Assembly: GCA_950059285.1 (NCBI GenBank) | Contig: CATLTV010000002.1 | Location: 1-64,000, forward strand | DNA length: 64,000 nt | Direction of reading: 5' to 3' | Origin: an uncultured Pseudomonadota bacterium | Lineage (GTDB): Bacteria > Myxococcota_A > Bradymonadia > Bradymonadales > Bradymonadaceae | Shown here: positions 8,838-16,602 of the stretch, in pieces | How positions within the stretch are numbered: position 1 is the first letter of the stretch | How the letters are laid out: each line of letters begins with the position of its first letter | The notes under the pieces: model-generated | What the model saw: the letters and a program-made list of their open reading frames with translations, nothing else | What the model was told of the DNA's origin: nothing | The model's database searches: none | Translations under genes and position numbers: made by a program

Positions 8838-9335
8838 ATGCAATACTCTGACGCTATTCCACAATGCGCAAAAAGTCTGTGCGTTTCTTGCCTTCTCCTC
8901 GTGGTCTTACTACCACACAATGGAATGACGCAACAAAGACCTTCTTCCTCGGAGCGCTCTCTTTATACCTCCACATCTGTCATGACTGTGCTCATGCTCT
9001 CTGCTGCTATCGCCTTTCAATATATAGATCAGGACAGCACACTTCATGTCATAAGCGTCACGTCTTCTTGCACGAGTGACCTCATCAACCTCTCGCTAAG
9101 CTCTTCACAAAGCCAGGCCCTCCTCTCCTATATCTCGCTTTATCCACACGACATCGCCATGGACCTCGCCATGCGCGGAGGACCACACCTCACCGAGCTC
9201 ATCAATCTCTTACCCCTGAATACACTCTCCCGAGCACATCTTGTGGATCACCACCTCTCCCCTCCTGATAAACTGATTGATGTGCTCTACAAGGGCTCTC
9301 CACAGGAGTTTTTAACGGCGCTCTTGCATCACTAA
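8838..9335 (+). CDS. Hypothetical protein with N-terminal hydrophobic segments
   Basis: A 165-aa open frame, divergent from the Cys-rich lipoprotein and convergent with the globin gene. It has a hydrophobic stretch (LCVSCLLLVVLLPHNG) and a second one (VMTVLMLSAAIAFQYI), then a soluble helical C-terminus (GGPHLTELINLLPLNTLSR). No ribosome site precedes the first ATG; later in-frame ATGs at 8925 or 8982 are possible. A sequence matching the DnaA-box consensus TTATCCACA lies inside the frame at 9140-9148, perhaps by chance. No family is recognised; coding potential is moderate. Confidence 0.5.
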   Translation: MQYSDAIPQCAKSLCVSCLLLVVLLPHNGMTQQRPSSSERSLYTSTSVMTVLMLSAAIAFQYIDQDSTLHVISVTSSCTSDLINLSLSSSQSQALLSYISLYPHDIAMDLAMRGGPHLTELINLLPLNTLSRAHLVDHHLSPPDKLIDVLYKGSPQEFLTALLHH

Positions 9336-9338
9336 ATA

Positions 9339-9737
9339 TTACTGCTCCTCGGGGACATTTCGCATGAAATCGGCCACCTGAGTAAAGCGTGCAGAGAGAT
9401 AATTATACACCTCCTCGGGCACCTCATTCTTCTTCATCGATGCATCCATACAACGCACCCAGGCGTCACGCATCTTGATGTTTACCTCCACATTTCTGTG
9501 GCGCATTCTCAACCTTGGATGCCCATACTGAGCCATGTATTCTTGCGGGCCACCAAGCCAACCCACCAGAAATAGTGCAAAACGATGGCGTACATCCGCC
9601 TCAATCAGCCCATCCTCGGTGCACTCGTGCAGGCGAGTAAGCTCGGGCTCCTCTTGCTCCATAATATCGTAAAAACTGTGTGCGATTTGCTCGACCTTGG
9701 CGCGACCGCCAAGGATGTCGTAGAGTGATGGCTCCAT
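9339..9737 (-). CDS. Truncated haemoglobin, group II (trHbO-like)
   Basis: A 132-aa protein matching the 2-on-2 globin fold. SLYDILGGRAKVEQIAHSFY forms the N-terminal helices, LVGWLGGPQEYMAQYGHPRL contains the group II signature Trp and Gly-Gly, and RMRH carries the proximal haem-ligand His. Such globins bind O2 or NO and are usually linked to redox or nitrosative stress. The ATG at 9737 is chosen because GAGGAT lies upstream and the globin fold begins there. The frame runs upstream to 9881, but that extension overlaps the first 29-bp repeat and has no globin similarity. The gene is convergent with 8838 and its promoter region borders the repeat array. Confidence 0.9.
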   Translation of the reverse strand: MEPSLYDILGGRAKVEQIAHSFYDIMEQEEPELTRLHECTEDGLIEADVRHRFALFLVGWLGGPQEYMAQYGHPRLRMRHRNVEVNIKMRDAWVRCMDASMKKNEVPEEVYNYLSARFTQVADFMRNVPEEQ

Positions 9738-9775
9738 AATTTTATCCTCGCTATGGACCTCTTCAAGGGTCTGGT

Positions 9776-10279
9776 TGCACGAAATGTAATAGCTATTCTG
9801 GATCAATTCCCCCGATCCAGAGGCCCACACAGTGACCGATTCACACCCTTTTGTCATCAGAAAGTCCCCAATTTGCACCAAACGTAACAGTTATTCTGGA
9901 TCAATTTCCCCAGGGCGTACATCCTTGTCACACGTCTTTTTGCACCAAACGTAATGGAAAACCTGGATCCATAATCCTTGCTCGCCAAACCTTCTTGCAC
10001 CAAACGTAACAGTTATTCTGGATCATATGCAGCCGTTACAACGTATGAACACGCATCAAATTTTGACGATTTTTAAATTTAAATAATTGATTTTAAAATG
10101 GTTTTTGCGAAATCTTATTATAAAATGGTGCACTTTCTTGCACGAGACGTAACAGTTATTCTGGATCACTAAAATCAGCGGCCAGGCTACAATTTGCACC
10201 AAACGTAACAGTTATTCTGGATCGCCAAACGGCGTTAAAAACGTTCACTTTGCACGAGACGTAACAGTTATTCTGGATC
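9776..10279 (+). repeat. Iteron-like direct repeats, block 1 (7 copies of a 29-bp unit)
   Basis: Copies start at 9776, 9874, 9941, 9996, 10139, 10195 and 10251, all in the same orientation. Each begins TGCAC, carries an R-Y-GTAA core and ends CTGGATC. Most have CAGTTATT between core and end. The copy at 9941 instead has TGGAAAAC, and the copy at 9776 is diverged (TAGCTATT). Start-to-start distances are 98, 67, 55, 143, 56 and 56 bp. An AT-rich stretch (about 10055-10130) separates copies 4 and 5. Confidence 0.92.
10055..10130. other. AT-rich segment, candidate DNA unwinding element
   Basis: This segment between repeats 4 and 5 is made almost only of A/T runs (for example TTTTTAAATTTAAATAATTG). 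A second AT-rich stretch lies at 10340-10400. In iteron origins such a segment is where the helix opens first; here that role is an inference from position. Confidence 0.45.
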
Positions 10280-10334
10280 GGCGTGCGCGCGATTTGTTGC
10301 GAACGCAACAAATCGCGCGCACGCCGATCCAGAA
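10271..10334. repeat. Hairpin 1 of the origin-like region (31-bp stem)
   Basis: Arms 10271-10301 and 10304-10334 are perfectly complementary with two unpaired A bases between them. The left arm begins inside the last bases of repeat 7 (TTCTGGATC), so the right arm ends with an inverted copy of that repeat end. Core is GC-rich (GCGTGCGCGCGA). Confidence 0.85.
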
Positions 10335-10402
10335 GATCACAATAACGTGTAGTAAAGTATTGATAATTCTAAAAATTTTTAAATATTTTGCGGTTTTTCT
10401 TA

Positions 10403-10454
10403 ACGCGAGAGCGATTTTTTATTTTCTCCGAAAAATAAAAAATCGCTCTCGCGT
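10403..10454. repeat. Hairpin 2 of the origin-like region (23-bp stem)
   Basis: Arms 10403-10425 and 10432-10454 pair perfectly around a 6-nt loop (CTCCGA). The stem combines a GC-rich base (ACGCGAGAGCG) with a T-tract, so a terminator function is also possible. Confidence 0.8.
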
Positions 10455-10459
10455 AACTC

Positions 10460-10494
10460 TTCTAGAAAGATCTCCTAAAGGAGATCTTCTAGAA
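10460..10494. repeat. Hairpin 3 of the origin-like region
   Basis: TTCTAGAAAGATCTCC pairs with GGAGATCTTCTAGAA across a 4-nt loop with one bulged base. It lies 6 bp after hairpin 2. Confidence 0.7.
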
Positions 10495-10583
10495 CAGATC
10501 TACTGGCGATCCAGAGCACTTTTTTGACAGGCCTCAAAGGCGCTATTTTACTGGCTGATCGGACATTCGTGAAAAACGCGCTC

Positions 10584-10905
10584 TGCACGAGACGTAACAG
10601 CAAACCTGGATCCGTGCACGAGACGTAACAGCAAACCTGGATCCGTGCACGAGACGTAACAGCAAACCTGGATCTGTGCACGAGACGTAACAGTTATTCT
10701 GGATCTTGCACGAAACGTAACAGTTAATTTTGACCTCTGCACCAGATGTAACAGTTATTCTGGATCAATTCAGCCCCTGGCCGATCACTACCCTGCACGA
10801 GACGTAACAGTTATTCTGGATCAATTCATACGTTTTGCACCAGATGTAACAGTTATTCTGGATCAACGGTTCACCTTGCACGAGACGTAACAGTTATTCT
10901 GGATC
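10584..10905 (+). repeat. Iteron-like direct repeats, block 2 (9 copies of a 29-bp unit)
   Basis: Copies start at 10584, 10615, 10646, 10677, 10707, 10738, 10794, 10836 and 10877, in the same orientation as block 1. The first six are spaced 30-31 bp, close to three helical turns, and the last ones 56, 42 and 41 bp. The first three carry CAGCAAAC instead of CAGTTATT; the copy at 10707 has a degenerate end (TTGACC instead of TGGATC). The block ends ~50 bp before the first open frame leading into the 644-aa initiator-like gene. Confidence 0.92.
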
Positions 10906-10955
10906 AATTTCAGAAAACGTATTCAATCTCAACGAACGTCTTGCACAAACTCTCA

Positions 10956-11220
10956 ATGCTTGCTTTGATGTTCGCCGAGGTCAACGTTTGCAAGCGTACG
11001 CTCCCCGAGCTTATCGAACCTGTTAGCCCGTTCACACGATGCACCGAACTGGCCACACCAGAGACTCCCGATGAGCTCGGCCCCAGGCAACATCACCACA
11101 CCTCTTGCACCAGGTGACGCACTGCCAGCCGCAATCGAAGAACTTTCAAAACGTTTTGACCTGACTTTATTTTGCCAGACGCCACAAGCACACGGACCGT
11201 GCGTCGACCTTCGCTGCTAA
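10956..11220 (+). other. Possible broken 5' end of the initiator-like gene
   Basis: From ATG 10956 (or 10968) a frame with good coding character runs as MLALMFAEVNV ... CTELATPETPDELGP and stops at 11117-11119. From about 11071 a second frame, shifted by one base, reads MSSAPGNITTPLAPGD ... IEELSKRFDLTLF and stops at 11218-11220. The main 644-aa frame opens at 11160 in the same phase as the first. Two compensating single-base shifts (near 11080 and near TTTATTTTG at 11166-11174) would join all three into one longer protein of ~715 aa. Confidence 0.4.
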
Positions 11221-13106
11221 AGATGTTCTCTTTGCATGTCAAAGACTCGGAAGAATCTATGGAGAGTTCATATTATCTCAACCTTGCACGACGCATGACC
11301 GATTGGCCTCATGGCTTCAATCAACGTTCTCTCGTCAGGGTAACTCGCAAGGTCCTCAAGGACTTTGGCTCCTACGACCAGTGGATCGAGGCCATCCATA
11401 CGGGCGCCATCGACAAGCTCGAAGACGCCGAATATTCATGGGCTTACAAGATTATTCGCTCCTTTGTCAGCGAAGCCAGAAGGCCCGATCTTGATGAACC
11501 CGTGGAGCGTCGCACGATGGACCTCTACCTCGGTTTGCTCCGCGAATTAAGCGCCTCCAACGTGCGTCAGGAAGAGCGCTATCAGCGCGCCCAGAGCTTT
11601 GTGCTTGATAACCTCGAGGGATTCTCTGGCTGGGAGATCCTCGTCGCATCAAGCTCTGAATATCAGCTCGACGATCCTCGCCCATGGTGGAAACCTGGGG
11701 ACTTCTTCACCAACGAGGAGATGCGTCAGCACCTCATGACCAGCAAAAATGATGCGTCCAAGTCCAAGATCGCGGACATCCTTCAGGACAAGGGCTTTGC
11801 TCAGATCTCCAAGCCCCAGTACCTCGAGCGCATCCGACAGAACCTGATCAACTATCAGCTCCTCAAGACCAAGATCCTTGAACAACCTCTGGCCATCATG
11901 TTGCTCTACTGCACCCCCGCAAAGGAGAGAGGGCTTATCCCGAAGCTCCTTGGCACGCGTATGGAGGATCTCCAGATGCGCTGTGTGCAAGCGCTCCAGC
12001 GTCAGAACCCCACGGTTCCCATGTGGTCGCTTTACTCGCTGCCACGTGAAGCCAACAACATCTCAACGTTCTTCCTTGCTCGTGCAGATCAGCTGGAAGT
12101 GTCGGCCAGTGGAGATCTTATTCGCGGTCCTCTTGACCGCGCCAGAGTCAAGGTTCTTCAGGAAGATACAGGCCAACAAACGCTCTTCTTTGACACCGAT
12201 CTTGTCTCGGGAAAGGAGCGCAAGCGCGCAGATATCTTCATCTCCGTGGAGGTCGATCAGCGCCAACCTGATGCGATGGGTGCCCTGATGCGCGCCATCG
12301 AAAAATTCGACGTCGATCGTAATATTTTTGAGCACTTACCACGTGTCTGTGCAGGCATGTTTGCTGCCGCTCAACGCGATCGACGACTGCGCTTCAACTC
12401 ACCAGGTACGTTTTGGGACACGGACTCGGGCTATCGTGTGTGCCGCATTATTGGCTTTGATCCTGACAATCCCCGTCACCGCAAGCGTGTGCAGGATGCG
12501 CGTGATCTGCTTGAAAACTTCATCCTCCATCGCAAGGCCAAGGGCAGAGATGAAAAAGGCAGAAAGGTCGATGTCGAGTGGTGTGGTCCCATCATCGAAG
12601 CTCGTCGTGCACGAATCACCCTAACCGTTGAAGAGCGTGAAGGATTGAGCGCACGACATAACTTCCACTCCTGGTCCATCGCCGAGGAGCTCTGGAACAT
12701 GACCTTGCTTGAGGAAGAAGGTGGTACGCCTTCGTTCACAATCATTGATCAACGCGCCTTCGAACTGGATGCACGCACAAGCGCGCCCTTTAACATCTAC
12801 TGGACCCTGATTAACAGAGCTTATAACGACCGCATCGCCCCCGATGGAAGTTTTGAGGTGGGCCTGTGGACGCTCTATCTCTGGAGTGGTCTTGAGTCCA
12901 TCAATCCTCGCCCATTCAGAATTCGTGATCAGCTCCGCGAGGCTCTGGACCTGATGCTTGACCGTGGATTGTTGCTCTCTTGGGAATGCGCTCAACTCAG
13001 GCAAAATACGACCATGGATAATCTTCAAAAGGCTCGCCTGCGAGTTGTGTTCTCCGAACAACAACGCCATTCTTTGCCATTGAATCAAGCGCTTGTAAGA
13101 GTCTAA
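11172..13106 (+). CDS. Large DNA-binding protein, putative replication initiator (Rep-like)
   Basis: A 644-aa reading frame with no family I can name with certainty. The annotated start is a TTG at 11172; the first ATG is at 11223, and neither has a good ribosome site, which fits the idea that the true start lies upstream in a shifted frame. Much of the protein is helical and charged. The C-terminal ~150 residues (FNIYWTLINRAYND ... FEVGLWTLYLWSGL ... LREALDLMLDRGLL) look like a winged-helix domain of the type found in plasmid Rep proteins. Its position beside 16 iteron-like repeats supports an initiator role. That role is inferred from context and fold impression, not from a recognised motif. 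It is followed by a regulator gene 33 nt downstream. Confidence 0.6.
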   Translation: MPDATSTRTVRRPSLLKMFSLHVKDSEESMESSYYLNLARRMTDWPHGFNQRSLVRVTRKVLKDFGSYDQWIEAIHTGAIDKLEDAEYSWAYKIIRSFVSEARRPDLDEPVERRTMDLYLGLLRELSASNVRQEERYQRAQSFVLDNLEGFSGWEILVASSSEYQLDDPRPWWKPGDFFTNEEMRQHLMTSKNDASKSKIADILQDKGFAQISKPQYLERIRQNLINYQLLKTKILEQPLAIMLLYCTPAKERGLIPKLLGTRMEDLQMRCVQALQRQNPTVPMWSLYSLPREANNISTFFLARADQLEVSASGDLIRGPLDRARVKVLQEDTGQQTLFFDTDLVSGKERKRADIFISVEVDQRQPDAMGALMRAIEKFDVDRNIFEHLPRVCAGMFAAAQRDRRLRFNSPGTFWDTDSGYRVCRIIGFDPDNPRHRKRVQDARDLLENFILHRKAKGRDEKGRKVDVEWCGPIIEARRARITLTVEEREGLSARHNFHSWSIAEELWNMTLLEEEGGTPSFTIIDQRAFELDARTSAPFNIYWTLINRAYNDRIAPDGSFEVGLWTLYLWSGLESINPRPFRIRDQLREALDLMLDRGLLLSWECAQLRQNTTMDNLQKARLRVVFSEQQRHSLPLNQALVRV

Positions 13107-13139
13107 TATACGATCTCTGGTTGTATAACACGCAACTCT

Positions 13140-15539
13140 ATGTCATGTGATGAAAGTACATCAACATGGTTTGAGAAGATGAAGACAGAGCACATGGGCA
13201 ACACGTCATCGAGAAACGGGGACATTACAGAGCATCATGATATCTCGATAGAGGCAGACCTCATCGAACCGCTGATACAACAGCTTCAGGCATGTGACTT
13301 TGGTTGCGAGCGTTGGTCCAGTAACAGGACGCAGATGCTTGGCTACATGACTCCCGAGGCGCTCTTACTCAGGTTGCAAGAAGGTGAGACGACCTGCCAC
13401 GCAAATCATGCGTGCTCCTGTATCCTGAATATCATTCACACACTGGATTCATCTGCGCGGGCCGTGCTCTTTCACGGCGTGACGTTCCATACCTCGTTTA
13501 GTCTGGAGTTGATGGAGACGCTTCTTCGCGATGAAGAGGTCGACCTCTTTGATGGTTTGCATGAGCTTCAGGAGCACGGGCTGCTTCTGGTACAGCAGGA
13601 CTCACAGGGGGTGATGCATTGCTGTGTGAACAGGTTGGTGTATGCCGATATCACACGCTACGCCTCAATTTATAGCACTACATTTGGGGTTGATTTCACG
13701 CAGCTTTATCACAAGCACGCACGTCTGATGATAAGCCTGTTTGAAGATGACTGGAATACGTTTCAGTTCTTCATCGAGGATGATCCTGTGTATGACAGGA
13801 TGACACGATATACGTGGGATCTTGAGAACGCGTACCACAGGAGCGTCCAACACGAGTGGTCTCCTGAGGCGGGTTTCTTTGAAGAAGCGCTCGCCCTGAA
13901 TGCACTTCATGCAGGACAGTGGTCCAGAGCACATGAGTACACCACTGACTGGAGATGTGAGGATGAACACAAGGACGTGTTATTATCTCACAAGGCCCGA
14001 GCGTTGACATATCTGTTGATTGTCTCGCGATCGGACCGTCCTGGCCGAGGTTTGCAGCTTGGACGAGCCTGGCTTGACATGCTCGCCTCGGAGAAGCAAC
14101 AGGAGCATGTGTTGTTTCGGTTGACGTTGATTATTCAGGTCGCCGAAATTGCCTCTCATCTGGAAAATTTTGATGATATTGAGCCGCTGGTTGAACTTGG
14201 TCTGGAGTTATGTGACAGGCCCGCCTGGAACCATCAGAAAGCACGACTGTTGTTGATTTGTGGTTTGAAGAGCATCTATGAGCGTGATTGGCCAAGGGCA
14301 CAGGCGATGGTTCAGGAGGCGGAGCATCTCTTTGCGAGTCTTGAACAGCCACGTTATCTGGGGCTGTCATGTTACCACCTTGGGCATATCTATAAAAACC
14401 TCTGGCGAGAGGCCGAGGCGCTCAAAGCGTATGAGGACGCGTTGCTTTATGGTGGGAATGCAGGTGATACACGTGTGCTTGTGAACACCTACAGAGAGCT
14501 TGGTTGGATGTGGCTTGATAAGGTCGAGACCACAAAGGCGCTGGCGTGTGTGGAAGCGCTGGAGGAGCTAGCCAGGACACAACCGCGAAGCTCGATTCGA
14601 GGTGTGCAGTGCATGTTAAAGGGGCAGTTGTTGATGCAACAGGGTGTGGCCGATCAGGCGCTCGTGGAGCTTGAGACAGCCCGATGGCATCTTGCCGCAA
14701 GTCAGCAACAGTACTTGCTTGTGGCCGCGTTGTACTTTGAATTCCTGTGTTACTGGTCACTGGGACACTTGCCACAGGCGCAGGGTTATCTTGAGCTTGG
14801 CAAGGGTTTGAGCGAAGAGCTTACGAGTTTGATGGCCAGGACATGTTATGGATGTGCGACGATTGCATCACATGTCTGGGAGTCTCGTTATGAAGAGGCG
14901 GAGCAAGAGATTAAGGCCCTTGAGGATCTTCATCGCGCAAGTTTAAGCATTGGTTGGCTTGGATGTTTACTTGATGTACATCGCTACTATAAAGATCTTC
15001 ATAAATATTTGGATATAAAGAAGAAATCATCCAAAAAGGCGAGGGAGCTTGCGTCCGTACTCGTCAAGCAAGGCATCATATTACAGCTTCAGTATAACAA
15101 GGGTGGCGTGATCACCGAGTTTAATGGGGAGGTACGTTTTTGCTGGCGTATGATTCAGGCAAAGATCCCCGCAGAGTTAATGTCGATGATCGAGCTTGGT
15201 CTACTTGATCCATCCGGAGAGGCCCTGATTCTTGATCGAGGCCAGGGATTATTTCGCGCACCTGAGCAGGGTGTGTGGTGTGATATGAAACGACGCGTCA
15301 CACCATTCAAGTTATTATGCGCTCTGGTGGATCAGCATATCGAGTCACCAGGAGAGCCGATCGATCCTGCCGACCTGTTTGAAGCCGTGTGGCCAGGAGA
15401 GAGCATTCTTCAAGAGTCGGCCCAAAACCGTCTTTATGTGACGATGAACACGCTCCGCAAGGAGGGGCTAAAGGGCTACATTGTCAACTCCTCGGAAGGA
15501 TACTCGTTGCTTGAGAGCATGAGACTTATCGAGATTTGA
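13140..15539 (+). CDS. TPR-rich regulator with C-terminal winged-helix DNA-binding domain
   Basis: A 799-aa protein. Residues ~95-180 (AVLFHGVTFHTSFSLELME ... LHELQEHGLLLV) resemble the winged-helix segment that follows the NTPase in STAND-type regulators, but no Walker A motif is present. Residues ~230-620 are TPR-like helical repeats (CYHLGHIYKNLWREAEALK). The C-terminus, ~710-795, resembles an OmpR/PhoB-type winged helix (FKLLCALVDQ ... DLFEAVWPGE ... NRLYVTMNTLRKEG ... VNSSEGYSL). It is probably a cytoplasmic transcription factor whose TPR region senses a protein or ligand. The domain order is the reverse of classical SARP proteins, which carry the DNA-binding domain first. No ribosome site is obvious at the ATG. 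It lies 33 nt after the Rep-like gene and may be co-transcribed. Confidence 0.75.
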   Translation: MSCDESTSTWFEKMKTEHMGNTSSRNGDITEHHDISIEADLIEPLIQQLQACDFGCERWSSNRTQMLGYMTPEALLLRLQEGETTCHANHACSCILNIIHTLDSSARAVLFHGVTFHTSFSLELMETLLRDEEVDLFDGLHELQEHGLLLVQQDSQGVMHCCVNRLVYADITRYASIYSTTFGVDFTQLYHKHARLMISLFEDDWNTFQFFIEDDPVYDRMTRYTWDLENAYHRSVQHEWSPEAGFFEEALALNALHAGQWSRAHEYTTDWRCEDEHKDVLLSHKARALTYLLIVSRSDRPGRGLQLGRAWLDMLASEKQQEHVLFRLTLIIQVAEIASHLENFDDIEPLVELGLELCDRPAWNHQKARLLLICGLKSIYERDWPRAQAMVQEAEHLFASLEQPRYLGLSCYHLGHIYKNLWREAEALKAYEDALLYGGNAGDTRVLVNTYRELGWMWLDKVETTKALACVEALEELARTQPRSSIRGVQCMLKGQLLMQQGVADQALVELETARWHLAASQQQYLLVAALYFEFLCYWSLGHLPQAQGYLELGKGLSEELTSLMARTCYGCATIASHVWESRYEEAEQEIKALEDLHRASLSIGWLGCLLDVHRYYKDLHKYLDIKKKSSKKARELASVLVKQGIILQLQYNKGGVITEFNGEVRFCWRMIQAKIPAELMSMIELGLLDPSGEALILDRGQGLFRAPEQGVWCDMKRRVTPFKLLCALVDQHIESPGEPIDPADLFEAVWPGESILQESAQNRLYVTMNTLRKEGLKGYIVNSSEGYSLLESMRLIEI

Positions 15540-15857
15540 ACGGCTATCGATAGAATCTTCACCAGATAAGAACAAGATTTCACATGGTGGTGCTCTCTGG
15601 AGCAGAGGTTGGACTTATCGTTTAAAAAATTTCAACATGTCAGCCTGTGCGTTGTGTTTTCTTGGATAAAAGGTGAGCTTTTTGGGTGGGTGGAAAGAAA
15701 GAATTGACAGAGATTGTGACAAGGATGTAAAAATAATGTGTACGGTTCACATTATTTTCACAGCGAGATGCAGGTCGTTGTACAAGATGATGAAGCCTGG
15801 TTGTCACCATGAAAGAGTTCGTTTGCGAGAGCCTGCATTGCATCAAGAAGTTAAGTC
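15540..15857. promoter_or_regulatory. Promoter region with an operator-like dyad upstream of the HTH gene
   Basis: A -35 candidate TTGACA at 15704-15709 is followed, after 18 bp, by TAAAAA (15728-15733). Overlapping and following it is a perfect 11-bp inverted repeat, AAAATAATGTG / CACATTATTTT (15730-15740 and 15748-15758, spacer 7 nt). A repressor on this dyad would block the promoter, and autoregulation by the downstream HTH protein is the simplest guess. No gene is supported in the rest of the stretch. Confidence 0.55.
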
Positions 15858-16331
15858 ATGACATCATCCAAAAAAATGCCCCCATCCGTTATGAGTTCAC
15901 CTGATAATCAGGAAAAAGAAGTTTCCTCAGACAGTTACTCCAACTGGAGGGAGTACCGAAGGCAGCTTGCCTGGGATATGGTACAGCGAGGCATGGAGCA
16001 GAAGACAGTTGCAGAGCTGTTGGATGTGACACAAGCAGCGGTCTCTCAGTGGGTTAAGCGTGCGCGTGAGGAGGGCCGTGCTGCCCTTGAGGCGAAGCCC
16101 ACGCCTGAGCGAGCCAAGAAACTTGCCAAGGAACATGTAGATAAGCTCGTGGACTGGCTCTCTGAAGGTGCGCAGGCGCATGGATTTGGAGAGCGCTGGA
16201 CCACCTCAAGCGTGGCTGAACTTATCGAAAATCGCTTTGGTGTGGAGTATCACCCTGCACATGTCTCGAGGATGCTCAAGCAATGGGGTTTTGTGTGGGT
16301 GGGCATCTCGGGCTGGGTCGTGATGCAGTAA
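15858..16331 (+). CDS. Stand-alone IS630-type helix-turn-helix protein
   Basis: A 157-aa protein. After a polar N-terminus it has a helix-turn-helix (QKTVAELLDVTQAAVSQWVKR, residues ~50-70) and a second winged helix (SSVAELIENRFGVEYHPAHVSRML, ~118-141). This pair is what precedes the DDE catalytic domain in IS630/Tc1-type transposases. Here the frame ends 14 residues after the second helix, so no catalytic domain exists. It may be a domesticated regulator or a transposase remnant. No inverted terminal repeats or downstream DDE remnant are visible, which favours a regulator. The dyad upstream may be its operator. Confidence 0.8.
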   Translation: MTSSKKMPPSVMSSPDNQEKEVSSDSYSNWREYRRQLAWDMVQRGMEQKTVAELLDVTQAAVSQWVKRAREEGRAALEAKPTPERAKKLAKEHVDKLVDWLSEGAQAHGFGERWTTSSVAELIENRFGVEYHPAHVSRMLKQWGFVWVGISGWVVMQ

Positions 16332-16405
16332 ACCTGGAAAAAGGTTCATTTTAAAATCAAAAAAGTTGCGCAGCGCAACACAGAGTACACTTAATTTTTG
16401 AATGC

Positions 16406-16467
16406 AGTCTGCGCATTTTAAAGCAGACTTTTGTCACAATAATGATGCACCGCATCATCATTGTGAC
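16406..16467. terminator. Two hairpins between the HTH gene and the pfa promoter
   Basis: AGTCTGC/GCAGACT (16406-16412 and 16423-16429) forms a short stem followed by TTTT. Next, 16433-16448 and 16452-16467 form a 16-bp stem with one mismatch and a 3-nt loop. Together they could end the upstream transcript before the pfa promoter. Confidence 0.5.
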
Positions 16468-16514
16468 TGGCAGTTCAGCCAGATTTAAAGCGCCAAAAAC
16501 ACATTTTGCCCCTC

Positions 16515-16544
16515 TTGACACGCGATCCTTTTCGGTACTAATTT
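16515..16544 (+). promoter_or_regulatory. Candidate sigma-70 promoter of the pfa genes
   Basis: TTGACA at 16515-16520 is an exact -35 consensus. TACTAA (16536-16541) or TAATTT (16539-16544) could be the -10 element, with 15- or 18-bp spacing. It lies ~60 bp before the preferred GTG start of pfa1. Confidence 0.5.
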
Positions 16545-16602
16545 CGCGCGCGTCCAATTCGTGTGTTCAGACTCGAATGAATTGTCTATCCAAGGAGCCC
16601 AA

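Larger units (their letters stand above)
9776..10955. other. Predicted iteron-type replication origin or large protein-binding control region
   Basis: This 1.2-kb stretch has no credible gene. It contains two same-orientation blocks of a 29-bp repeat, AT-rich DNA and three hairpins, directly upstream of a large protein with a winged-helix-like C-terminus. The organisation matches iteron plasmid origins, where the initiator binds the repeats. I see no clear DnaA-box cluster inside it. A control region of another kind, such as a partition site or transcriptional enhancer, remains possible. Confidence 0.5.

Noticed and set aside
9140-9148. Perfect DnaA-box match TTATCCACA near the repeat array
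   Set aside because: Only one copy was seen, inside an open frame and over 600 bp from the array, so it may be a chance match.
10294-10742. Small open frames on both strands within the repeat region
   Set aside because: They are translations of hairpins and of the 29-bp repeats (repeated CYVSCTDPGLLLRL-type text), with no ribosome sites.
9776-10905. CRISPR array
   Set aside because: The 29-bp length is suggestive, but gaps range from 1 to over 100 bp, the repeats are not separated by uniform unique spacers, and no cas gene is present.
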